Below are positions 26,061 through 35,898 of a stretch of 64,000 bases of DNA, piece by piece. Numbering within the stretch: the stretch's first letter is position 1; each line of letters begins with the position of its first letter. Source of the stretch: Gammaproteobacteria bacterium. GTDB lineage: Bacteria > Pseudomonadota > Gammaproteobacteria > Steroidobacterales > Steroidobacteraceae. Where the stretch lies: NCBI GenBank assembly GCA_004297335.1, contig SCUD01000010.1, positions 1 through 64,000 of the forward strand. Reading direction: 5' to 3'. The position numbers and the translations under genes are program-made. The notes below the pieces were generated by a model that saw only the letters and a program-made list of their open reading frames with translations, had not been told where the DNA came from and searched no databases.

Positions 26061-28214
26061 ATGAACCAGCAGCATCGGAACACCGGAATGAATTCGTCTT
26101 TGAGAATGGTCGTGGCTTCCATCCTGGCGCTGGGCACCGGGCAGGCGGCGCTGGCCCAGACTGAGGCCCTGACGCTGGAGGAAGTCGTCGTCACCGCGCA
26201 GAAGCGCGAGGAGTTGCTGCAGGAGACCCCGATCGCGATCAGCGCGATGTCCACGCGCGAGCTCGAGACCAAGCGCATCAGCAGCGTGATGGACCTGATG
26301 AACCAGGCCCCGTCGCTCACGATCGCGCCGTTCGCCGGCACCCGCGTCGCCCCGAACCTGTTCATCCGCGGCATGGGCAACCTGAACGCGCAGTCGACCA
26401 ATGACATGGCGACCAGCGTCTATGTGGACGGTGTGCCGGTCGGGCGCGGCATTGGCATGGCGCTCGACATCGCCGACCTGGAGCGGGTCGAACTGCTGCG
26501 CGGCCCGCAGGGAACTCTGTACGGGCGCAACACGACCGCCGGGGCGATCAACTTCATCACGCGCAAGCCGGACCAGGAGTTCGGGCTGCGCGCGCAGCTC
26601 ACGGCCGGGAGCTGGGACCTGCGCGCCGGCCGCTTGAGCGTCAACGTACCGTTCGGTGAGAAGCTGGCCGCACGACTTTCCTACATGCGCAGCGAGAACA
26701 ACGGCTGGATCGACAATCTTTCGACGCTGCCGAACCAGATCAATTTCAACGAGGACCGCAAGAAGGAGGCCATGAAGGCCTCGATCCGCTTCCTGCCAAC
26801 CGACAGCGTCACCGTGGATTACAGCTACGACCAGTCGGAGATGGTCTACGGCAATCATTTCTATCAGCGCGTCGCCGGGGCGACTGCGGTTTCCGGCCGG
26901 CAGGAATCGGTGGTGTCGGCCCGCGGCATGAGCCCGAGCGAGACCAGGGTCACCGGCCACATGCTCGCGATCGAGTGGGACGCCGGGCCGATGACGCTGC
27001 GCTCGATCACCGGCTACCGCGACCTCGACAACGATGTGCACATGAACTTCGCCGACCTGTTCCTGCAGGATCGCACGATGCAGCAGGACCAGTTCACGCA
27101 CGAGTTCCAGCTGCTCGGCGAGGCGGCCAGCGGCCGCGTCAAGTACGTCACCGGATTGTTCTATGCCGATGAGGACACCGAGGAGACGCTGAACTCCTTC
27201 GGTGGATTCGACGTCTGGGCAGCGGAGGGCGAGGCGCGTTCCGCCGCGATCTTCAGCCAGCTGACCTGGACGCCGGCGGCGCTCGACGACCGGCTCGATG
27301 TGACGCTGGGCCTGCGCTATACGGAGGATTCACGCCGCGTGCAGAAGACCTTCATCCGGCCGATGCCGCCGGGCGCCGGGGCGGTGGCGGGGCAGGTCGC
27401 GATCGGCGACCGGGACTTCAGCTCGTTCACGCCGGCGCTGACGCTGGCTTGGCAGTTCACCGACACGATCAACGGCTACGCCAAGTTCTCGACCGGCTAC
27501 CGGGCCGGTGGCTTCAATCCGCAGAGCTCGGCTGCCAACGTGGAGCAGGGCTTCGAGGAGGAGAACGTCGATGCCTGGGAAGTCGGCCTGAAGTCGGAGC
27601 TGTTCGACCGCCGGCTGCGGGCCAACCTGGCGCTGTTCCACAACAAGTACAAGGACCTGCAGGTCGACTCAGCGCGGACGCCGCCGATCTTCGTCGACAC
27701 GGTCAACGCCGGCAGCGCGACGATCGAGGGCGCAGAGCTCGAGCTGCACGCGCGGATTACGCAGGGGCTGAGCGCGAACCTGTACTTCACCTACCTGAAC
27801 GCCGATTACGGCTCCTACATGGAGATCGACAACGTCACCAACCAGCTGGTCGAGCGCGCGCACGAGCGCTTCATGCCGAACGCGCCGGACTGGCAGATCG
27901 GTGGCGGCGTGCGTTACGAGACCGCGCTTGGCAACCTCGGCGACCTGAGCTTCGACGTCGATTTCCGCGCCATTGACGACTTCACTGCCGGGCCGAAGCC
28001 GGACACGCTCACGGACGGCTACGGGATCTGGAACGCGCGCGTGCAGCTCGCCAATATCGCCGGCTCGTCGGACAACAGTGAGTTCCGCGTGGCGGTGTGG
28101 GGCAAGAACCTGTCCGACAAGATCTACCGGCTGTCGACCACCAACCTCGGGATCCTCTGCGCGCAGTTCGGGCCCCCGCGCTCCTATGGCGTCGACCTGA
28201 TCTACGAGTTCTAA
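26061..28214 (+). CDS. TonB-dependent outer-membrane receptor
   Basis: The protein has 717 aa. A signal peptide (MVVASILALGTGQAALAQ) leads to a TonB-box-like stretch (LEEVVVTAQKREE), the plug domain with NLFIRGMGN and VYVDGVPVGRG (about 40-150), and a 22-strand barrel ending in GVDLIYEF with the terminal aromatic residue expected for BAM recognition. It imports a substrate across the outer membrane using TonB energy. The barrel is of the short catabolic type often found next to degradation genes in Nevskiales and sphingomonads, rather than a siderophore receptor, although the ligand cannot be read from sequence. It lies 132 nt after the CoA-transferase pair, same strand. Confidence 0.92.
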   Translation: MNQQHRNTGMNSSLRMVVASILALGTGQAALAQTEALTLEEVVVTAQKREELLQETPIAISAMSTRELETKRISSVMDLMNQAPSLTIAPFAGTRVAPNLFIRGMGNLNAQSTNDMATSVYVDGVPVGRGIGMALDIADLERVELLRGPQGTLYGRNTTAGAINFITRKPDQEFGLRAQLTAGSWDLRAGRLSVNVPFGEKLAARLSYMRSENNGWIDNLSTLPNQINFNEDRKKEAMKASIRFLPTDSVTVDYSYDQSEMVYGNHFYQRVAGATAVSGRQESVVSARGMSPSETRVTGHMLAIEWDAGPMTLRSITGYRDLDNDVHMNFADLFLQDRTMQQDQFTHEFQLLGEAASGRVKYVTGLFYADEDTEETLNSFGGFDVWAAEGEARSAAIFSQLTWTPAALDDRLDVTLGLRYTEDSRRVQKTFIRPMPPGAGAVAGQVAIGDRDFSSFTPALTLAWQFTDTINGYAKFSTGYRAGGFNPQSSAANVEQGFEEENVDAWEVGLKSELFDRRLRANLALFHNKYKDLQVDSARTPPIFVDTVNAGSATIEGAELELHARITQGLSANLYFTYLNADYGSYMEIDNVTNQLVERAHERFMPNAPDWQIGGGVRYETALGNLGDLSFDVDFRAIDDFTAGPKPDTLTDGYGIWNARVQLANIAGSSDNSEFRVAVWGKNLSDKIYRLSTTNLGILCAQFGPPRSYGVDLIYEF

Positions 28215-28233
28215 GCAACACGCCGCCGGCAAA

Positions 28234-28262
28234 TTGACGCAGCCAGGGTGCGCCCGTACACT
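28234..28262 (+). promoter_or_regulatory. Sigma-70 promoter of the Pro-Arg-His-Lys tRNA operon
   Basis: TTGACG (28234-28239) and TACACT (28257-28262) are separated by the ideal 17 nt. Transcription would begin near 28269, about 50 nt before tRNA-Pro. This is one of the best promoter matches in the window. Confidence 0.75.
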
Positions 28263-28317
28263 GCGCCCGCGCGCGGTGTCCGGGAGCCGGTGCGCGCGCA
28301 ACCGGCAGGTCGTCTGG

Positions 28318-28394
28318 CGGGGCATGGCGCAGTCTGGTAGCGCATCTGCTTTGGGAGCAGAGGGTCGGGGGTTCAAATCCCTCTGCCCCGACCA
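28318..28394 (+). tRNA. tRNA-Pro (anticodon TGG)
   Basis: The 77-nt tRNA has acceptor CGGGGCA paired with TGCCCCG, a D-arm, the anticodon loop TTTGGGA (TGG) and an encoded CCA end. It is first in a cluster of four tRNAs. Confidence 0.97.
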
Positions 28395-28425
28395 CTGAAC
28401 TGGCGGCGCCGCGGGCGGAGTGCAG

Positions 28426-28502
28426 GCGCCCGTAGCTCAAACGGATAGAGCACCGGCCTTCTAAGCCGGTGGTTGCAGGTTCGAATCCTGCCGGGCGCGC
28501 CA
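28426..28502 (+). tRNA. tRNA-Arg (anticodon TCT)
   Basis: The 77-nt tRNA has acceptor GCGCCCG paired with CGGGCGC, an anticodon stem CCGGC/GCCGG with loop CTTCTAA (TCT), a TTCGAAT T-loop and an encoded CCA. Confidence 0.97.
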
Positions 28503-28541
28503 GTGGCAGGGGCCGCCGGCGATGAGTTGAGTGAAGATGAT

Positions 28542-28618
28542 GGCGGGCGTAGCTCAGCTGGTAGAGCCCCGGATTGTGATTCCGGCCGTCGCGGGTTCGA
28601 ATCCCGTCGCTCGCCCCA
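28542..28618 (+). tRNA. tRNA-His (anticodon GTG)
   Basis: The 77-nt gene includes the extra 5' G(-1) opposite C73 that defines tRNA-His. The acceptor GCGGGCG pairs with CGCTCGC (one G-T pair), the anticodon is GTG and CCA is encoded. Confidence 0.96.
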
Positions 28619-28625
28619 GTTACAC

Positions 28626-28701
28626 GGGCCATTAGCTCAATTGGTAGAGCTGCGGACTCTTAATCCGTAGGTTGTAGGTTCGAGTCCTACATGGCCCACC
28701 A
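28626..28701 (+). tRNA. tRNA-Lys (anticodon CTT)
   Basis: The 76-nt tRNA has acceptor GGGCCAT paired with ATGGCCC, loop CTCTTAA with anticodon CTT, and an encoded CCA. It starts only 7 nt after tRNA-His. Confidence 0.96.
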
Positions 28702-28736
28702 CACCCCGCGGCTGTCGCCGCGGAGCCGGGACGACC

Positions 28737-29033
28737 ATGCCGCGACCCCCTGAGCTACCCGATCCCACCAGCCGCTGGCCCGGTGGCCCGGGTCCCGGCG
28801 ACGACCCGACGCCGCTCGAGGCCGCGGTCGCGGCCTTGAAGTTCGGTGCGATCCTCGCCGCGGCGCTGACCATCACGCTGATCTACCTCGGTACCTATGC
28901 CGGCATCGGGGCTGAACGCAGGCCGGTCAGCCTCGCAGTCGTCGTTGCCTTCGCCGGTCCGAGCCTGCTGGCCGGGCTGCGTGCGGCCTGGCGCCGACGG
29001 CGGCAGCGCCGAACGAAAGACGCCAATCCATAG
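28737..29033 (+). CDS. Small predicted membrane protein between tRNA genes
   Basis: The protein has 98 aa. A Pro/Gly-rich N-terminus is followed by two hydrophobic segments (about 36-60, FGAILAAALTITLIYLG; and about 66-85, SLAVVVAFAGPSLLAG) and a very basic tail (WRRRRQRR). It looks like a two-helix inner-membrane protein. I do not recognise a family. It sits between tRNA-Lys and tRNA-Leu on the same strand and may be read from the tRNA operon promoter. A bounded, membrane-like composition supports it as a real gene, but not strongly. Confidence 0.55.
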   Translation: MPRPPELPDPTSRWPGGPGPGDDPTPLEAAVAALKFGAILAAALTITLIYLGTYAGIGAERRPVSLAVVVAFAGPSLLAGLRAAWRRRRQRRTKDANP

Positions 29034-29035
29034 GC

Positions 29036-29041
29036 TATAAT
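29036..29041 (+). promoter_or_regulatory. -10 box for tRNA-Leu
   Basis: A perfect TATAAT lies 51 nt before tRNA-Leu, overlapping the end of the small membrane gene region. The -35 region is weak. Confidence 0.5.
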
Positions 29042-29092
29042 CAGCGGTCGGCCCACGGAGAGTGGTGCCGCGTGGTCGGGCCGGTTCCAGAG

Positions 29093-29177
29093 GCGAAAGT
29101 GGCGGAATTGGCAGACGCGCCGGATTTAGGTTCCGGTGGGGTAACCCGTGAGAGTTCGAGTCTCTCCTTTCGCACCA
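29093..29177 (+). tRNA. tRNA-Leu (anticodon TAG)
   Basis: The 85-nt tRNA has a long variable arm. The acceptor GCGAAAG pairs with CTTTCGC, the anticodon stem CCGGA/TCCGG encloses TTTAGGT (TAG), and CCA is encoded. It lies directly upstream of tig, as in pseudomonads. Confidence 0.96.
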
Positions 29178-29196
29178 TGAGGTGGCAGGACAAATG

Positions 29197-30507
29197 ATGG
29201 TTTCGGTGGAATCGCTGGCCGGCCTCGAGCGCCGGATGCAGGTATCAGTGCCCGCGAGCCGGGTGCGCCAGCAGGTCGATGCACGCCTGCTGAAGGTCAG
29301 CCGTACGGCCCGGATCAAGGGCTTCCGGCCGGGCAAGGCGCCGATTCACGTGGTGCGCCGGCATTACGGACCGCAGGTCGAGGAGGAGGTCGTCTCCGAC
29401 CTGATCCGCGAGACTTTCGCCGAGGCGGTGCAGCGCGAGAAGCTGGCTCCCGCCGGTGGGCCGCGCATCGAGCCGGTGCGGGGCGAGCCGAGCGGCGACC
29501 TGCGCTATACGGCGGTGTTCGAGGTCTATCCGCAGTTCCAGCTCGGCGGAATCGAGGCCCTGCGCCTGGTCCGCCCGCAGGCGGCCGTGACCGAGAGCGA
29601 TGTCGACGCGATGATCGAGAGCCTGCGCCAGCAGCGGCCGAACTGGGTCGCGGCGGAGCGCGGTTGCCAGGACGGTGACCGGATCGCGGTCGATTTTGAA
29701 GGTCGCATCGACGGCGAGCTGTTCGATGGTGGCAGCGGGCAGGGCATCGAGGTCGTACTTGGTGCCGGGCGCCTGCTGCGGCAGTTCGAGGATGGCGTGC
29801 GCGGCGCGGCGGCCGGGGAGACGCGTGAGTTCGATCTGCACTTCCCGGAGGACTATCAGAACCGTACGCTCGCCGGGCGCACCGCGCAGTTCCGTGCCAC
29901 GGTGCACCGGGTCGAGCGGCCGGAACTGCCGGAAGTCGACGACGCCTTCTGCGCGCTGTTCGGCGTTGCCGAGGGTGGCATCGACAAGCTCCGCACCGAG
30001 GTGCGCGAGAACATGGAGCGTGAGCTGGCTGGCGCGATCCGCGCGCGGCTCAAGGCGCAGGTCATGGACCAGCTGGTCGCCGCGAATCCGATGGACCTGC
30101 CCCGCTCGCTGGTCGAGGCCGAAGTGAGGGAATTGCAGGCGGAGATGCTGCGCCGCGCCGGATCTCGTGATGCCCGCCAGCTGCCGCCGCGCGAGGCCTT
30201 CGAGGCCCCGGCCCGCCGGCGCGTGGCGCTGGCGCTGATCCTCAATGAGCTGGTACGCAATGCCGGGATCCAGTCCGACACTGCCCGGGTCCAGGCCCGG
30301 CTTGCGGAGATTGCGGCCGGCTACGACGATCCGGAGGCCGCCCGGCGGCAGTACCTGGAGAACGAGGGCGCGATGCGCGGGCTGCAGATGGCCGTGCTCG
30401 AGGACCAGGTCGTCGAGCACGTGATTGCGGCGGCGCAGGTCTCGGACCAGCCGGCCACGTTCAAGGACATCATGAACTTCGGCGCCGGCGCGGCGTCGGA
30501 AGGATGA
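29197..30507 (+). CDS. tig: Trigger factor
   Basis: The protein has 436 aa (E. coli 432). It is a ribosome-bound chaperone and prolyl isomerase. The N-terminal domain carries the L23-docking signature as KGFRPGKAP. The central FKBP-like PPIase domain spans about 150-245 ([20 protein letters not shown]), and the remainder is the helical chaperone body. The double ATG and a GTG at 29182 make the start uncertain; AGGA at 29187-29190 gives the best 6-nt spacing to the ATG used here. Its stop overlaps an ATG of the clpP frame. Confidence 0.95.
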   Translation: MVSVESLAGLERRMQVSVPASRVRQQVDARLLKVSRTARIKGFRPGKAPIHVVRRHYGPQVEEEVVSDLIRETFAEAVQREKLAPAGGPRIEPVRGEPSGDLRYTAVFEVYPQFQLGGIEALRLVRPQAAVTESDVDAMIESLRQQRPNWVAAERGCQDGDRIAVDFEGRIDGELFDGGSGQGIEVVLGAGRLLRQFEDGVRGAAAGETREFDLHFPEDYQNRTLAGRTAQFRATVHRVERPELPEVDDAFCALFGVAEGGIDKLRTEVRENMERELAGAIRARLKAQVMDQLVAANPMDLPRSLVEAEVRELQAEMLRRAGSRDARQLPPREAFEAPARRRVALALILNELVRNAGIQSDTARVQARLAEIAAGYDDPEAARRQYLENEGAMRGLQMAVLEDQVVEHVIAAAQVSDQPATFKDIMNFGAGAASEG

Positions 30508-30518
30508 AAGGAGACGAC

Positions 30519-31154
30519 GTGACAGGCCAGTCCACTACCCGGGCGCTCAACCTCGTGCCGATGGTCGTCGAGCAGACGGCGCGCGGCGAGCGCGCCTACG
30601 ACATCTATTCACGGCTGCTGAAGGAGCGGGTCGTGTTCATCGTCGGCGGCATCGAGGACCAGGTCGCCAATCTGGTGGTCGCCCAGCTGCTGTTCCTCGA
30701 GTCCGAGAACCCGGACAAGGACATACACCTGTACATCAATTCCCCGGGCGGCGCCGTGTCCGCCGGGCTTGCCATCTACGACACGATGCAGTTCATCAAG
30801 CCGGAGATCAGCACCATCTGCATCGGCCAGGCCGCGAGCATGGGTGCGGTGCTGCTCGCCGCCGGGGCCCGGGGCAAGCGCTTCGTGCTGCCGAACTCGC
30901 GGGTGATGATCCACCAGCCGCTCGGCGGCTTCCAGGGCCAGGCGACCGACATCGAGATCCACACGCGTGAGATCCTCGACGCCCGGGACCGGCTGAACGG
31001 CATCCTGGCGCAGCATACCGGCCAGCCCATCGACAAGATCCGCCAGGACACCGACCGGGACAATTTCATGAGCGGCGACCAGGCCCGTGCTTATGGAATT
31101 GTGGACGGGGTCCTCGAAAAACGTGCCGCGGTGGCGACGATAGGCAAGAGCTGA
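30519..31154 (+). CDS. clpP: ATP-dependent Clp protease proteolytic subunit
   Basis: The protein has 211 aa. The catalytic triad is Ser107 ([11 protein letters not shown]), His132 ([10 protein letters not shown]) and Asp181 (TDRDNFMS). It forms the tetradecameric serine protease chamber fed by ClpX. I chose the GTG at 30519 because AAAGGAG sits 5 nt upstream of it; an in-frame ATG at 30504 overlaps the tig stop but would lie upstream of that ribosome-binding site. It belongs to the tig-clpP-clpX-lon series. Confidence 0.96.
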   Translation: MTGQSTTRALNLVPMVVEQTARGERAYDIYSRLLKERVVFIVGGIEDQVANLVVAQLLFLESENPDKDIHLYINSPGGAVSAGLAIYDTMQFIKPEISTICIGQAASMGAVLLAAGARGKRFVLPNSRVMIHQPLGGFQGQATDIEIHTREILDARDRLNGILAQHTGQPIDKIRQDTDRDNFMSGDQARAYGIVDGVLEKRAAVATIGKS

Positions 31155-31273
31155 GGTGGGCCTGGTGCGGCGGGTCGGCAACCGGTTGAAGGTTCAGGGA
31201 ATTTACCCGGCTGAAGCCGGCGTGCTATAAGACGGACGAGAGCCCCGGGGCACGGCGGCGAGGACGACGACGA

Positions 31274-32581
31274 ATGGTGAACGACACGCGCGGCAAGCAC
31301 GATGACGGCAAGCTGCTGTACTGCTCCTTCTGCGGCAAGAGCCAGCACGAGGTCCGCAAGCTGATTGCCGGCCCGCAGGTCTTCGTCTGCGACGAGTGCG
31401 TGGAACTGTGCAACGACATCATCCGCGAGGAACTCGAGGAGAAGCAGGAGCGCGCCCGTGACCGGCTGCCGAAGCCGCACGAGATCCGCAAGGTCCTCGA
31501 CGAGTACGTGATCGGCCAGGATCGCGCGAAGAAGATCCTCGCGGTCGCGGTGTACAACCATTACAAGCGCCTGCAGGCCCGGCCGGGCGACCGCCGCCAC
31601 CGCGGCGACCGTGACGAGGTCGAGCTGGCCAAGAGCAACATCCTGCTGATCGGCCCGACCGGCTGCGGCAAGACCCTGCTGGCCGAGACCCTGGCCCGGT
31701 TGCTGAACGTCCCGTTCACGATCGCGGATGCCACCACGCTGACCGAGGCGGGGTACGTCGGCGAGGACGTCGAGAACATCATCCAGAAGCTGCTGCAGAA
31801 GTGCGACTACGACGTCGAGAAGGCGCAGACCGGCATTGTCTACATCGACGAGATCGACAAGATCTCGCGCAAGTCGGACAACCCGTCGATCACCCGCGAC
31901 GTCTCCGGCGAGGGCGTGCAGCAGGCGCTGCTGAAGCTGATCGAGGGCACGATCGCCTCGGTGCCGCCCCAGGGCGGGCGCAAGCACCCGCAGCAGGAGT
32001 TCCTGCAGGTGGATACGGGCAATATCCTGTTCATCTGCGGCGGCGCCTTCGCGGGCCTCGAGAAGATCATCGAGAAGCGCAGCAGTCGCGGCGGCATCGG
32101 CTTTGCGGCCGAGGTGCGCGCACCCTCTGAGCGTCCGCAGGGCGCCGACCTGTTCCGCGACGTGGAGCCGGAGGACCTGATCCGCTTCGGCCTGATTCCG
32201 GAGTTCGTCGGCCGGCTGCCGGTCGTGGCGACGCTCGAGGAACTCGACGAAAGCGCCCTGGTCACGATCCTGACGCAGCCGCGCAACGCGCTGTCGAAGC
32301 AATACGCGCGGCTGTTCGACATGGAGGGTGTCGAGCTCGAACTGCGCGAGGACGGGCTGCGGGCAGTGGCCCGCAAGGCGATGGAACGCAAGACGGGTGC
32401 CCGTGGCCTGCGCACGATCCTTGAAAACGTCCTGCTCGACATCATGTATGACCTGCCATCGCTGAAGAACGTGGCGCGGGTGATCGTTGACGAGACCGTG
32501 ATCACGGGCGACAGCAAGCCTTACCTGGTCTATCGTACCGACGAGCCCGAGGTGGCTGCCCCCGAAGTGCGCCGCGCCTGA
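31274..32581 (+). CDS. clpX: ATP-dependent Clp protease ATP-binding subunit ClpX
   Basis: The protein has 435 aa. It is an AAA+ unfoldase that delivers tagged proteins to ClpP. The N-terminal zinc-binding domain has YCSFCGKS and VFVCDEC. Walker A is GPTGCGKT, Walker B is IVYIDEIDK, and the ClpP-docking loop region and sensor 2 ([10 protein letters not shown]) follow. The 119-bp gap after clpP contains TATAAG at 31226-31231, a possible -10 for separate clpX transcription. I could not find a convincing heat-shock (sigma-32) promoter there. Confidence 0.97.
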   Translation: MVNDTRGKHDDGKLLYCSFCGKSQHEVRKLIAGPQVFVCDECVELCNDIIREELEEKQERARDRLPKPHEIRKVLDEYVIGQDRAKKILAVAVYNHYKRLQARPGDRRHRGDRDEVELAKSNILLIGPTGCGKTLLAETLARLLNVPFTIADATTLTEAGYVGEDVENIIQKLLQKCDYDVEKAQTGIVYIDEIDKISRKSDNPSITRDVSGEGVQQALLKLIEGTIASVPPQGGRKHPQQEFLQVDTGNILFICGGAFAGLEKIIEKRSSRGGIGFAAEVRAPSERPQGADLFRDVEPEDLIRFGLIPEFVGRLPVVATLEELDESALVTILTQPRNALSKQYARLFDMEGVELELREDGLRAVARKAMERKTGARGLRTILENVLLDIMYDLPSLKNVARVIVDETVITGDSKPYLVYRTDEPEVAAPEVRRA

Positions 32582-32629
32582 GACGGCCGGCCCGTACCGG
32601 CGCCTGGTGGCGCCAGTGAGGACTGCTCC

Positions 32630-35056
<2,427 letters not shown>

Positions 35057-35072
35057 TCAGGCCCGAGTGCGC

Positions 35073-35101
35073 TTGGCACCCGCGAGGCGATGGCTTATAG
35101 T
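35073..35101 (+). promoter_or_regulatory. Sigma-70 promoter of tRNA-Val-Asp
   Basis: TTGGCA (35073-35078) and TATAGT (35096-35101) are separated by 17 nt, with transcription predicted near 35108, about 30 nt before tRNA-Val. It starts 16 nt after the lon stop. Confidence 0.7.
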
Positions 35102-35136
35102 TGCGCGCCTCCCAGGGGGCGGGGTGTGCATCCGGA

Positions 35137-35212
35137 GGGTGCTTAGCTCAGCCGGGAGAGCGTCGCCTTTACACGGCGAAGGTCGCAGGTTCGAAACCTG
35201 CAGCACCCACCA
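35137..35212 (+). tRNA. tRNA-Val (anticodon TAC)
   Basis: The 76-nt tRNA has acceptor GGGTGCT paired with AGCACCC, anticodon stem TCGCC/GGCGA with loop TTTACAC (TAC), and an encoded CCA. Confidence 0.97.
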
Positions 35213-35221
35213 TACAGATCT

Positions 35222-35298
35222 GGAGCGGTAGTTCAGCTGGTTAGAATACCGGCCTGTCACGCCGGGGGTCGCGGGTTCGAGTCCCGTCCGCTCCGCCA
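35222..35298 (+). tRNA. tRNA-Asp (anticodon GTC)
   Basis: The 77-nt tRNA has acceptor GGAGCGG paired with CCGCTCC, anticodon GTC and an encoded CCA. Its last 23 nt are repeated exactly at 35852-35874, the mark of an integration event at this gene. Confidence 0.97.
35276..35298 (+). repeat. Attachment-site repeat, left copy (tRNA-Asp 3' end)
   Basis: The 23-nt segment from the T-loop to the CCA end of tRNA-Asp is identical to 35852-35874. Flanking bases differ on both sides, so the repeat is exactly 23 nt. This is the typical core length and position for tyrosine-integrase attachment in tRNA genes. Confidence 0.85.
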
Positions 35299-35324
35299 AC
35301 TCAGGCGGCCCCACTGCTGAACGG

Positions 35325-35355
35325 GGGTCGCCGATCCCTCGACTGGTGGCAAGTC
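35325..35355 (+). repeat. Imperfect direct repeat inside the mini-element, copy A
   Basis: This 31-nt segment matches 35814-35844 at 24 positions. Two exact 10-nt blocks (GGGTCGCCGA and CTGGTGGCAA) have the same spacing in each copy. In a circularised element the two copies would flank the core, as arm-type integrase sites do. Confidence 0.55.
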
Positions 35356-35422
35356 CAGGGCACTCCAGGAAGTCTCTGGAGGCCGTGCGCTACAATCGCC
35401 GCGTATTGAGGAGATTCGAGTC

Positions 35423-35647
35423 GTGACCCTGCAAACCGTCGAGTTGCCCGATGAAGTCATCCAGCGCGCAAAGGCGTTGACCGGCAAACGGACGGCGCGC
35501 GCGGCGTTGACTGCGCTCGCGGCGGCGGGCGGGCGCAGTGCCGGCAGGCTTGCCCGGGCGTACCGGGGCAAGGTCGAGCCGAATGGCGATATCCTTTTCG
35601 CCAGTGGCAAGGATGCTGCGCGCTTCATGCGCGAATTCCTGAAGTGA
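35423..35647 (+). CDS. Small hypothetical protein, antitoxin-like N-terminus
   Basis: The protein has 74 aa from a GTG with GAGGAG 9 nt upstream and a TACAAT box at 35391-35396. The first half (VELPDEVIQRAKALTGKRT) resembles short VapB/ribbon-helix-helix antitoxins. The second half is unrecognised. It is the main gene of a 576-bp segment bounded by tRNA-Asp repeats. Its stop overlaps the start of another small frame by 4 nt (GTGA), a layout common in toxin-antitoxin pairs. The antitoxin reading is inference only. Confidence 0.5.
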   Translation: MTLQTVELPDEVIQRAKALTGKRTARAALTALAAAGGRSAGRLARAYRGKVEPNGDILFASGKDAARFMREFLK

Positions 35648-35799
35648 CGGTACTCCGGTTCCGGAAGAAGTTTCTCGTCGAAATTCGCGAGCTCCGCGAT
35701 CTGCGCGGAAAGAGCTTCGATCTGGCGGCCTGGCTCTGGGCGATCGAATTGCTCGGCTCGGGGGTTTCGGCGGATGACAGCCCGCGCTGCTGCCAGTAG
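35644..35799 (+). CDS. Tiny hypothetical protein overlapping the antitoxin-like gene
   Basis: The 51-aa frame opens with a GTG overlapping the upstream TGA and begins MTVLRFRKKFLVEIRELRD, basic and helical. It ends in DDSPRCCQ. It could be a small partner of the preceding gene, a truncated toxin or chance. I recognise no family. The GTGA coupling and its position inside the same att-bounded element are the only support. Confidence 0.35.
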   Translation: MTVLRFRKKFLVEIRELRDLRGKSFDLAAWLWAIELLGSGVSADDSPRCCQ

Positions 35800-35813
35800 A
35801 CTTCTCACCCCTC

Positions 35814-35844
35814 GGGTCGCCGACTCTGCCGCTGGTGGCAAATC
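35814..35844 (+). repeat. Imperfect direct repeat inside the mini-element, copy B
   Basis: This is the partner of 35325-35355, 489 nt downstream. It ends 7 nt before the right attachment repeat, whereas copy A begins 26 nt after the left one. Confidence 0.55.
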
Positions 35845-35851
35845 TGGCCGT

Positions 35852-35874
35852 TTCGAGTCCCGTCCGCTCCGCCA
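35852..35874 (+). repeat. Attachment-site repeat, right copy
   Basis: This is an exact 23-nt copy of the tRNA-Asp 3' end, 25 nt before the ppiD start. No other part of a tRNA precedes it, so it is not a second tRNA gene. With 35276-35298 it bounds an insert of 553 nt (576-nt repeat unit) that has no integrase. Confidence 0.85.
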
Positions 35875-35898
35875 TTTTTCAGGGGATTTGGCCCTTCC

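Noticed and set aside
24720-27101. A 793-codon minus-strand frame across the CoA-transferase and receptor genes
   Set aside because: It crosses gene boundaries of well-supported plus-strand genes and has His/Arg-rich shadow composition.
31155-31273. Heat-shock (sigma-32) promoter before clpX
   Set aside because: A GTTGAA-like stretch exists, but no CCCCAT-type -10 at suitable spacing; evidence too weak to annotate.
35852-35874. A second tRNA-Asp gene
   Set aside because: Only the last 23 nt are present; there is no acceptor 5' strand, D-arm or anticodon upstream.
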